Part shown: positions 19,604-26,548 of the stretch, in pieces | How the letters are laid out: every line of letters starts with the position of its first letter | Numbering within the stretch: the stretch's first letter is position 1 | Origin: Thiorhodococcus mannitoliphagus | GTDB lineage: Bacteria; Pseudomonadota; Gammaproteobacteria; Chromatiales; Chromatiaceae | NCBI RefSeq assembly: GCF_010915725.1 | Contig: NZ_JAAIJR010000037.1 | Coordinates: 1-46,205 of the forward strand | DNA: 46,205 bases | Reading direction: 5' to 3' | Position numbers and translations under genes: made by a program | Notes under the pieces: generated by a model | The model's input: only the letters and a program-made list of their open reading frames with translations | Databases searched by the model: none | What the model was told of the DNA's origin: nothing

Positions 19604-21058
19604 ATGGAGGCCTGGCTGATCGCCAACATGGCGCCCGTGATGTTTACGGCGCTGGTGCTCTTCCTGCTGCTGGGCTATCCGGTCGCCTTCTCGCTCGCCG
19701 CCGTTGGTATGCTCTTCGGTTGGATCGGCATCGAGCTGGGAATGCTGACGCCGTCGCTGCTGCAGGCGCTGCCGGACCGTGTCTTCGGCATCATGCGCAA
19801 CGAGATTCTGCTCGCGGTGCCCTTCTTCACCTTCATGGGTCTCATCCTCGAGCGCAGCGGCATGGCCGAGGAACTGCTGGACACGGTCGGCCAGATCTTC
19901 GGCGGCGTGCGCGGTGGATTGGCCTATGCGGCGGTCTTCGTCGGCGCGCTGCTGGCGGCGACGACCGGCGTGGTCGCGGCCTCCGTCATCGCCATGGGGC
20001 TGATCTCGCTGCCCATCATGCTGCGCTACGGCTATCACCCCAGGCTGGCGACCGGCGTCATCGCCGCGAGCGGTACCTTGGCGCAGATCGTCCCGCCGTC
20101 GCTGGTGTTGATCGTCATGGCCGACGTCCTGGGGCGCTCGGTCGGCGATATGTACAAGGGGGCGCTCATTCCAGGGCTGCTCCTTACCGGCTTCTATGCG
20201 CTCTACGTCCTGGGTACGACCATTCTGCGTCCGGAGAGCGCTCCCGCGCTGCCGCCGGAGGCGCGGACACTCCATGGCCGCAGGCTCCTATGGCGCGTCA
20301 TCGTTGCCCTCATTCCCCCGCTTGCGCTCATCTTCCTGGTGCTCGGGACCATCTTCATCGGCTGGGCGACGCCGACCGAGGGCGGCGCCATGGGCGCCGT
20401 GGGCGCCATGCTGCTGGCGGCCTTCAAGAAGCGACTCAATGTGGGCATGCTGCGGGAGTCCATGACGTCCACGGCGCGCATCACCAGTTTCGTGATCTTC
20501 ATCTTGATCGGCTCCAGCGTCTTCAGCCTCACCTTCAGGGGCGTGGACGGGGATCTCTGGGTGGAGCACCTGCTCACGGGGCTCCCGGGCGGTGTGATCG
20601 GCTTCCTGATTTTCGTTAACTTGCTGGTTTTCTTCCTGGCCTTCTTCCTGGATTTCTTCGAGATCTCCTTCATCATTCTGCCGCTTCTGGCCCCAGTCGC
20701 GGCCAAGCTCGGGATCGATCTGGTCTGGTTCGGTGTGCTCCTAGGCGTAAACATGCAGACCAGCTTCATGCACCCGCCCTTCGGCTTCGCGCTCTTCTAT
20801 CTGCGCTCGGTGGCGCCCGCGAAGGTGCGTACGGTGGATATCTACTGGGGTGCGGTCCCCTTTCTCGGCATCCAGCTGCTTATGGTCGTCCTCATCATCG
20901 TCTTCCCCGAACTGGTAAGCTGGGGCTTGGATGGACCAACCATCAACGAGACGCCGACCGAGATCAGCAGGCCCGAGCCTCAGGCTGGCTCGAGCCTGCT
21001 GGATAGCGCTGAGTTCGAGGGGCTCCTAGGCCCGCCGCCAACTGATTTCGGCCAATAG
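19604..21058 (+). CDS. dctM: TRAP transporter large permease subunit (DctM)
   Basis: A 484-residue transport channel subunit, which carries out Na+-coupled uptake together with DctQ and a binding protein. It has the family pattern of about 12 membrane segments: NEILLAVPFFTFMGLILERSG, GLAYAAVFVGALLAATTGVVAASV, ASGTLAQIVPPSLVLIVMADV, and the late FFLDFFEISFIILPLLAP. GGGAGGA (19590-19596) precedes the ATG, and the gene begins one base after the dctQ stop, so the pair is translationally coupled. It is somewhat longer than typical (~425-430) through an extended hydrophilic C-terminus (~450-484) and connecting loops. Confidence 0.92.
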   Translation: MEAWLIANMAPVMFTALVLFLLLGYPVAFSLAAVGMLFGWIGIELGMLTPSLLQALPDRVFGIMRNEILLAVPFFTFMGLILERSGMAEELLDTVGQIFGGVRGGLAYAAVFVGALLAATTGVVAASVIAMGLISLPIMLRYGYHPRLATGVIAASGTLAQIVPPSLVLIVMADVLGRSVGDMYKGALIPGLLLTGFYALYVLGTTILRPESAPALPPEARTLHGRRLLWRVIVALIPPLALIFLVLGTIFIGWATPTEGGAMGAVGAMLLAAFKKRLNVGMLRESMTSTARITSFVIFILIGSSVFSLTFRGVDGDLWVEHLLTGLPGGVIGFLIFVNLLVFFLAFFLDFFEISFIILPLLAPVAAKLGIDLVWFGVLLGVNMQTSFMHPPFGFALFYLRSVAPAKVRTVDIYWGAVPFLGIQLLMVVLIIVFPELVSWGLDGPTINETPTEISRPEPQAGSSLLDSAEFEGLLGPPPTDFGQ

Positions 21059-21212
21059 GCCGGCTTGCTCCGACTGATATCTGGCCGGGCCAAGATTGCA
21101 GAACTGATGCATCGGCGCTCTGAATCCGGGATCCAGCTCACAACCCGGGTGAAAAGGCAGAACGCTGAGGGTGACAAGGGTGCGGACAACGGTCGAGAAT
21201 CGGACAGCGTAA

Positions 21213-21311
21213 GAAAGTGACCATCAACAACTTCCCCCCTTTCGCAAAGGGGGGCTAGGGGGGATTTCGGGCGGGATCGCTCGCATCGGGAAACAATTGA
21301 TGGGCGCTTTC
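21213..21311 (+). mobile_element. MITE family A, copy 3 (99 bp)
   Basis: Intact element with ends GAAAGTGACCATCAA and TTGATGGGCGCTTTC. TAA is duplicated at 21210-21212 and 21312-21314. It lies between dctM and the HPt gene, oriented with both. Confidence 0.85.
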
Positions 21312-21458
21312 TAAGCGCGTAGCGGTAAGGCGGAGTCGTGCGTGGCCCGATCGTGAGCCCGGCGTCCCGTTGAGCATTCGCATCCGATTCCGTGCCTGCT
21401 TCGGCTGGGCGCCTGGAGCATGCTGGCACCGCACTGGATTCCATGAGGGACGTGAGGC

Positions 21459-22397
21459 ATGTCGACAATGACCCTAGACGCGGACGACCAGGAAATCATC
21501 GAGATCTTCGCCGAAGAGGCCGAAGAGGTCCTGCAAGAAATCGGTCAGAACCTGAAAGCCCTGAAGGGCAATCCCAAAGACAAGAATGCACTTGGAGAAG
21601 TGCGCCGCGGCTTCCATACGCTCAAGGGCAGCGGCCGTATGGCCAAAGCCTTGGATCTGGGCGAACTCGCCTGGAAGATCGAGAGCATGCTGAACCGCGC
21701 GATCGAGGGCAAGATCGCGGTCAGCGAGCCCATGATCGCCCTGATCCAGCGCTGCCATGGAATCATTCCCAAGCTCGTCGATGCCTTCAAACGGCAACGT
21801 CCGTCGGGGCTCGAAGCCGAGATGCAGACCATGATGGCGCAAGCCGATGCCCTCGCGAGCGGAGAGGCGCAAGCAGCCGCCCCGCGTCCGTCTGCGGCGC
21901 CAAAGGCGCCAGCGGCGGATTCCTCGGGGCTGCAGGCCAAGCTCGGCGAGCTTCAGCGCCAGCTCGATCAGGCGACAAGACGCTCGGACGAGGCGCTTCA
22001 GCGCGCCGAGATGGGCTTGCAGCAGTCGCGCAAGCTGTCCGGCTACCTGGATGCGATCGGGGCAGAGCTGCAGGGGCAGCGCGCGGGCACAGACCTCAAG
22101 CCGCTCACCGAGCGCGTCAATGGCCTAGCCAGGGACATTCAGGAGCTGCGCAAGATGTCACGCGGCACCGCGCAGGCGGCGGCGCCTCCCGACACCCGCG
22201 AACTCCAGCAACTCATTGATCAGCGCGTGCGTGAGCGGGGCCATGCCGGCGAGCGCACGCGGCAGGAGATGGACAAGCGGCTGGAGGCCATGGCCGAGGC
22301 CGTCGTCTCGGCGCGTCGGATTTCCATCTGGGCGCTGACCTTGGGAATCTTGCTGATGATCGCGGCCGTCGGAACCGCAGCCTACTTTCTGCTCTGA
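21459..22397 (+). CDS. Tail-anchored HPt-domain protein
   Basis: 312 residues. Residues ~8-115 are a histidine phosphotransfer domain with phospho-acceptor H53 in FHTLKGSGRM, most like the HPt domains of ChpA/CheA-type pili and chemotaxis kinases. An Ala/Pro linker (~130-150) leads to a long helical coiled-coil region (~155-280), and the protein ends in one membrane segment (ISIWALTLGILLMIAAVGTA...) with almost nothing after it, so it is tail-anchored with the HPt in the cytoplasm. There is no kinase, CheW or receiver domain. GAGGGA (21445-21450) sits 8 bases before ATG 21459. Its kinase partner is unknown. A repeat element inserted 4 bases beyond its stop. Confidence 0.82.
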   Translation: MSTMTLDADDQEIIEIFAEEAEEVLQEIGQNLKALKGNPKDKNALGEVRRGFHTLKGSGRMAKALDLGELAWKIESMLNRAIEGKIAVSEPMIALIQRCHGIIPKLVDAFKRQRPSGLEAEMQTMMAQADALASGEAQAAAPRPSAAPKAPAADSSGLQAKLGELQRQLDQATRRSDEALQRAEMGLQQSRKLSGYLDAIGAELQGQRAGTDLKPLTERVNGLARDIQELRKMSRGTAQAAAPPDTRELQQLIDQRVRERGHAGERTRQEMDKRLEAMAEAVVSARRISIWALTLGILLMIAAVGTAAYFLL

Positions 22398-22401
22398 CCT
22401 A

Positions 22402-22516
22402 GAAAGCTGTCTGGAAACTCGGTGCGACTTCAGTCACCCTCGATACCTGCGCGGGTAGGCGACTAAAGTCGCCCCCCAGTCCATCAATGCCTCGACAATG
22501 ATTTCCAGACAGCCTC
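22402..22516 (+). mobile_element. MITE-like element, family B (115 bp)
   Basis: Ends GAAAGCTGTCTGGAAA and (reverse complement of right end) GAGGCTGTCTGGAAAT form a terminal inverted repeat. Inner arms GCGACTTCAGTC and GACTAAAGTCGC form another. It is flanked by CTA (22399-22401) and TAA (22517-22519). It shares the GAAAG end and the TA-containing 3-bp target with family A, but the interior differs. Confidence 0.65.
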
Positions 22517-22519
22517 TAA

Positions 22520-22621
22520 GCAAGTCCCCACCAACAACTTCCCCCCCCCTTTCGCAAAGGGGGGCCAGGGGGGATTCCGGGCGGGATCGCTCGTATCGGG
22601 AAACAATTGATGGACACGTTC
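22520..22621 (+). mobile_element. MITE family A, copy 4 (102 bp)
   Basis: Ends are GCAAGTCCCCACCAA and TTGATGGACACGTTC, slightly diverged. The internal C/G stem is lengthened by extra Cs. TAA flanks both sides (22517-22519 and 22622-22624), the left one shared with family B. Confidence 0.8.
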
Positions 22622-22624
22622 TAA

Positions 22625-22723
22625 GCAAGTGCCCACCAACAACTTCCCCCCCTTTCGCAAAGGGGGGCCAGGGGGGATTTCGGGCGGCATCGCTCGCATC
22701 GGGAAAAATTGATGGGCACTTGC
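22625..22723 (+). mobile_element. MITE family A, copy 5 (99 bp)
   Basis: Ends GCAAGTGCCCACCAA and TTGATGGGCACTTGC are complementary, including the matched GCAAG/CTTGC change. It is flanked by TAA at 22622-22624 and 22724-22726, in tandem with copy 4. Confidence 0.8.
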
Positions 22724-22726
22724 TAA

Positions 22727-22978
22727 GGTAGCAACCCAAACGCTGGTGGCGCAGCCACCAGATCAAACCCTTGTCTGGGAGTTGGTTTCCGATTTCCGTT
22801 CTTCACCCAGCGTCTGGGCGGCTGCTTGAGAAGCAGAACCGCCAGATGCCCAATTTGGTTCCGCCGCAATCTAGAAGCCGACTGCTTCATTCGGGGGGCA
22901 CCCATGGCGAGGAGCCTTTTACCCCCAGCGCAAAAAGCCCTGGCGCGCGCAGCAGGCCAGGGCTTGTGGGATGCCGCC
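22727..22978. other. Intergenic stretch with one hairpin, no gene seen
   Basis: A perfect 8-bp hairpin, CTGGTGGC-GCA-GCCACCAG (22743-22761), is the only notable structure; no T-run follows, so it is not a standard terminator. No supported reading frame. Confidence 0.4.
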
Positions 22979-23142
22979 AGGAGCCTGTCCGACTTAGGAT
23001 GAATCGGCTGCGGAATCGGGAGAACGGTCCCTTTCGCCCCGCTTTTTCGTTACATAGAACCACTATGCGCCTCAAAACCGGAACGAAATGGCCTCGCTCT
23101 CCCACTTCCTCGCTTCGATCCCCCCAAGTCGGACAGGCTCCT
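22979..23142. mobile_element. Inverted-repeat element, family C (164 bp)
   Basis: AGGAGCCTGTCCGACTT (22979-22995) is perfectly inverted at 23126-23142. The interior has no long frame. The right end overlaps the dctP stop codon (CTA at 23141-23143 on the plus strand). Target duplications are not clear. Confidence 0.65.
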
Positions 23143-24226
23143 AGGACATTCGCCGCACCGCCTGACGGAAGTTGGACATCGACGCCTCGGCGACGCCCCA
23201 CCAGACGTCAGAACTCTTCTGGAAGGCGATCATGGAATCGTAGATCTTCTTGAAGGTCGGATTCTTCTCGACCTCTTCAGCGTAGACCTCTTCAGCAACC
23301 TTGTAGGCCTTCAGGAGCACGTCGTCCGGGAAGCGGCGCAGTTCGGCCCCAGCCGCCATGAGGCGCTGCAGCGCTGGCGGGTTTTTGGCGTCATAGGCGG
23401 CCAGCATCTCCAGATGCGCATCATTGGCCGCGATCGCGAAAGCCGCCTGGTAAGACGGGGTTAGGGACTCCCACTGCTCCTTGTTGACGTAGAAGACCAG
23501 ATGGGTGCCCGGCTCCCACCAGCCGGGGTAGTAGTAGTACTTGGCGACCTTGTAGAAGCCGAGCTTCTCGTCGTCATAGGGAACCGTCCACTCTGCGGCG
23601 TCGATGGCCCCGCGCTCAAGCGAGGGGTAAACCTCACCGCCCGGCAAGGACTGCGGCACGGCGCCGAGGCGGGAGAAGACCTCGGCGCCGAAGCCGGGGA
23701 TACGGATCTTGAGGCCCTGGAGGTCGTCAAGCGACTTGATCTCCTTGCGGAACCAGCCGCCCATCTGGGCGCCCGTGCTGCCGCCGAGGAAGTTGACGAT
23801 ACCGTACTCGGCGAACATCTCGCGCAGCAGTTCCATGCCGCCGCCCTGCAGGACCCAGGCGGTGAGCTGACGGGTGTTGAGGCCGAAGGGAAAGGTGGTT
23901 TCCAGCGCCAGCGCCTTGTTCTTGCCGTAGTAGTAGTAGGAGGCGGTGTGACCGCACTCCACGGTGTTCTGCTGAACAGCGTCCAGCACGCCGAAGGGCG
24001 GGACGATCTCGCCGCCGGCGAACACGCGGATCTCGAAGCGCCCGTCGGTCAGCTCTGCGACGCGCTTGGACAGCGTCTCGCCGCCGCCATAGATGGTGTC
24101 GAGGCTTTTCGGGAAGCTCGAAGCCATGCGCCACTTGATGGCTGGGCCCTCTGCCCTTGCCGGTAGAGACAGGCCAGCGGCGGCCGCGCCGACACCTGCT
24201 GTCTTCAGGAAGTCACGTCTCTGCAT
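23141..24226 (-). CDS. dctP: TRAP transporter substrate-binding protein, TakP-like (2-oxo acids)
   Basis: 361 residues. The Tat signal RRDFLKTAG (residues 3-11) and AxA-like cleavage around SLPARA are followed by a DctP fold. KWRMASSFPKSLDTIYGG, AGGEIVPPFGVLDAVQ, HTASYYYYGK, GAQMGGWFRKEIK, IDAAEWTVPYDDEKLGFYK and YYYPGWWEPG closely resemble Rhodobacter TakP, which binds pyruvate and other 2-oxo acids with Na+. Ligand class is inferred from that resemblance. The start ATG 24226 is set by GGAGGA 6 bases upstream and the Tat signal; the frame upstream is open but not coding-like. Its membrane partners dctQM lie 2 kb away on the other strand. The stop lies within the end of repeat family C. Confidence 0.92.
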   Translation of the reverse strand: MQRRDFLKTAGVGAAAAGLSLPARAEGPAIKWRMASSFPKSLDTIYGGGETLSKRVAELTDGRFEIRVFAGGEIVPPFGVLDAVQQNTVECGHTASYYYYGKNKALALETTFPFGLNTRQLTAWVLQGGGMELLREMFAEYGIVNFLGGSTGAQMGGWFRKEIKSLDDLQGLKIRIPGFGAEVFSRLGAVPQSLPGGEVYPSLERGAIDAAEWTVPYDDEKLGFYKVAKYYYYPGWWEPGTHLVFYVNKEQWESLTPSYQAAFAIAANDAHLEMLAAYDAKNPPALQRLMAAGAELRRFPDDVLLKAYKVAEEVYAEEVEKNPTFKKIYDSMIAFQKSSDVWWGVAEASMSNFRQAVRRMS

Positions 24227-24383
24227 GCTGTCCTCCAGGATGTTCTCGTTTGTTGTTGAGCATTCAAAGGGGATGTCACCCGCGCCGGCGCCGTTTGTGC
24301 TCGGCCCCATCGGCTGCATTGTATCCAAAGCAATTGGCGGATTGCGCGTGCTGCCGTTGCGCGCAGATGAGATGGAGACATGC

Positions 24384-25670
24384 TCAATCCTCGGCTGCCG
24401 ACTCGGCGCTGGCCAACTGCGTTCGGGACAGCTCGAGTTCGGCGCGCGCGCCCATACGGCGGACCAAGGGGCCGAGCGTGAGTCCCTGGACCAGGATGGA
24501 AAAGACCACGATGACATAGGTCACGGTCACCAGGATGTCACGTGTCTCGCCCGAGGGTAGGGAGAGCGCCAGGGCCACGGAGATACCGCCGCGCAGTCCA
24601 GCCCAGGTCAGGATGCTGGTGACGCCGGTCGAGAAGCTGCGAAAGCGCCGCATGATGCCAATGGGCAGGCCGACACTGATCAAGCGTGCGACGAGCACCA
24701 GTGGGATCGCGAGTGCGCCCGCCAAGATGTAGTCGGGGCGCAGACTGATCACCAGCACTTCCAGCCCGATCAGGACGAAGAGCACCGCGTTAAGCACCTC
24801 GTCCACCAACTCCCAGAAGTCGTCCAAGTGCCGGCGTGTCTTCTCGGACATCGCCCATTTGCGCCCTGCGTTGCCGATGAGCAGGCCGGCAACGACGATG
24901 GCGATGGGTGCCGAGAGATGCAGATGCTCGGCCAGCGCATAGCCTCCGGTCGCGAGCGCCAAGGTGACCAGCACCTCCACCTGGTAGTTGTCGATGCGGT
25001 AGAGCATGAGGAAGGCGAGCCCGCCGGTCAGCAGGCCGAAGAGCACGCCGCCGACCGCCTCGCGTCCGAACAGCTCCAGAAAGCCAAGCGTGGTCGCTTC
25101 GTGGCCGCCGATCGCGATCCCCGCGATGGTCAGGAAGACGACGACGGCAACGCCATCGTTGAAGAGGGATTCGCCGGCGATCTTGGTCTTGAGTGACTCA
25201 GGTGCGCCGGCGCTCTTGAGCACGCCGAGGACCGCGATAGGGTCGGTGGGTGAGATGAGGGCGCCGAAGAGGACGCAATAGATGAAGGGGACATCCAGGC
25301 CGAGGAGCTGGAAGAGCAGGTAAGCGCCGCCGCCGATGATCAAGGTCGCGCCCATCACGCTTGCCGTTGCCAGGATCACGATGACCCACTTCTGCCGCGC
25401 CAGGTCGTTGAGATCGACGTGCAAGGCGCCGGCGAACAGCAGGAAGCTCAGCAAGCCGTGTAGCAGGGTGTCATCGAAGTGGATGCTCTCGAGCATCTGC
25501 CGAATCTCTTCCTGCAGGCTGTCGGGGGGCAAGAGCAGCAGCCCCAGGGAGCAGAGCAGGGCGATGAGCATCAGCCCGATGGTGGTCGGCAGCCGGAGAT
25601 AGCGATCGTTGAGCCAGCTGAAGACGGCGGAGATGCTCAGCAGGGTTGCGATAATCTCGAAGAGTGTCAT
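24384..25670 (-). CDS. CPA1-family Na+(K+)/H+ antiporter (NhaP-like)
   Basis: 428 residues with about 12 membrane segments. Family motifs: LISPTDPIAVLGVL, AGESLFNDGVAVVVF (the ND pair essential in CPA1 exchangers) and LTWAGLRGGISVALAL. It probably exchanges external H+ for internal Na+ or K+ for pH and sodium homeostasis. The start ATG 25670 is chosen because a membrane segment begins directly after it; the open frame upstream runs into the neighbouring cNMP gene and is not coding. It ends without a long cytoplasmic regulatory tail. It lies 86 bases downstream of the cNMP-binding protein gene on the same strand and is possibly co-transcribed. Confidence 0.92.
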   Translation of the reverse strand: MTLFEIIATLLSISAVFSWLNDRYLRLPTTIGLMLIALLCSLGLLLLPPDSLQEEIRQMLESIHFDDTLLHGLLSFLLFAGALHVDLNDLARQKWVIVILATASVMGATLIIGGGAYLLFQLLGLDVPFIYCVLFGALISPTDPIAVLGVLKSAGAPESLKTKIAGESLFNDGVAVVVFLTIAGIAIGGHEATTLGFLELFGREAVGGVLFGLLTGGLAFLMLYRIDNYQVEVLVTLALATGGYALAEHLHLSAPIAIVVAGLLIGNAGRKWAMSEKTRRHLDDFWELVDEVLNAVLFVLIGLEVLVISLRPDYILAGALAIPLVLVARLISVGLPIGIMRRFRSFSTGVTSILTWAGLRGGISVALALSLPSGETRDILVTVTYVIVVFSILVQGLTLGPLVRRMGARAELELSRTQLASAESAAED

Positions 25671-25756
25671 GGCGGTGCTGGCTTCCGTGATAGCGGGGAG
25701 CGGTGCTTTGACCGAGTCCGCCTGTCGCAGCGGACGCGGGGCCGAAGGTCGGGCTC

Positions 25757-26245
25757 CTAGTAGCGCCCACCGGTGCGCAGCACGTAGTTGCGCATCTCCG
25801 CGCTCTCCAGATTCATGCGCATGAGGTTGCTGTGGGTGATGCGGAAGATGCAGCGCATGACCTTGAAAACAATCCGCGGATGGGTGTCGATCATTGCCTC
25901 GAAATCTTCGGGCTCGAGCATGAGCACCTCGGCCGGGCCCTCCGCCCGGAGTCCCGCCTTGCGGGGTGAGCCGTCGATGAAGGCGCGCGTGCCCGCGCAC
26001 TCGCCCGCCCGCATCTGATAGACCACCTCTTCGGCGATGCCGACCTTCTTCCAGACGTTCAGACGGCCTTCGGCCAGGATGAAAAGGGTGCGGCGCTCAT
26101 CGCCCTCGCGGACAAGATCCTCGTCGGCCGCGAGCGTGGCGAGGCCAAGTCGCTCCGATAGCGTCGTCAGCTCCTGATCGTCAAGCTCGGTCCCGAGTGC
26201 GGATTGAGCAAGGATCTCCTTCGTATTGATGTCGCTCATCGACAT
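25757..26245 (-). CDS. Cyclic nucleotide-binding domain protein without HTH
   Basis: 162 residues with a single CRP-like cNMP-binding fold: LVREGDERRTLFILAEGRLNVWKK, then AGECAGTRAFIDGSPRKAGLRA in the position of the phosphate-binding cassette. The usual GE-L/A-x2 spacing is altered (GECAGTRAFID), so ligand binding is uncertain. No DNA-binding domain follows, so it is not a transcription factor. GGAG (26249-26252) is only 3 bases from ATG 26245 but 9 bases from the in-frame ATG at 26239, which is probably the true start. The antiporter gene downstream suggests it may regulate that protein or another partner; this is inference. Confidence 0.85.
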   Translation of the reverse strand: MSMSDINTKEILAQSALGTELDDQELTTLSERLGLATLAADEDLVREGDERRTLFILAEGRLNVWKKVGIAEEVVYQMRAGECAGTRAFIDGSPRKAGLRAEGPAEVLMLEPEDFEAMIDTHPRIVFKVMRCIFRITHSNLMRMNLESAEMRNYVLRTGGRY

Positions 26246-26300
26246 GTCTCCTTAGAAACTACGGGTGATTGGGGCTGCGCGGACGGCCTTTCTTGGTGCC

Positions 26301-26492
26301 CAGTTTAGCCCGACCCAGTTTAGCCCGATGCAGTTTAGCCCGATGCGGTTTAGCCCGATGCGGTTTAGAAAGTGCTCATCGATTGTTTCCCGATGCGAGC
26401 GATCCCGCCCGAAATCCCCCCTGGCCCCCCTTTGCGAAAGGGGGGAAGTTGTTGGTGGACGCTTTCTTAGCCCGACGCAGTTTAGCCCGACG
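26301..26492. repeat. 15-bp tandem array split by a MITE
   Basis: Units of CAGTTTAGCCCGATG (variants CGG at the start, GACC or GACG at the end) run from 26301 to 26367, break inside a unit at CGGTTTA, and resume after the element as TTAGCCCGACG followed by one more unit to 26492. Removing the element and one TTA restores a perfect unit. Confidence 0.9.
26368..26466 (-). mobile_element. MITE family A, copy 6 (99 bp, inverted)
   Basis: Reverse orientation. TTA is duplicated at 26365-26367 and 26467-26469. It interrupts one unit of the 15-bp tandem array. It lies 3' of the minus-strand VWA gene and has the same orientation relative to it. Confidence 0.88.
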
Positions 26493-26548
26493 GCGGCTTG
26501 CGGGCGACGCGGAAGAGGTTTCGATGCGGTATCGCTGAGGTTCGTGGG

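Noticed and set aside
22520-22726. Two near-identical ~100-bp copies in tandem considered as CRISPR or rRNA-like repeat
   Set aside because: Too long and only two units; ends and TAA junctions match the dispersed element.
22743-22761. Perfect hairpin considered as a terminator
   Set aside because: No T-run on either strand and it is far from both gene ends.
23141-24517. Longer dctP reading frame from 24517
   Set aside because: The extra 97 residues overlap the antiporter gene; the Tat signal and GGAGGA fix the start at 24226.
24384-26000. Longer antiporter frame from 26000
   Set aside because: It reads through the cNMP gene in another frame; the hydrophobic protein begins at 25670.
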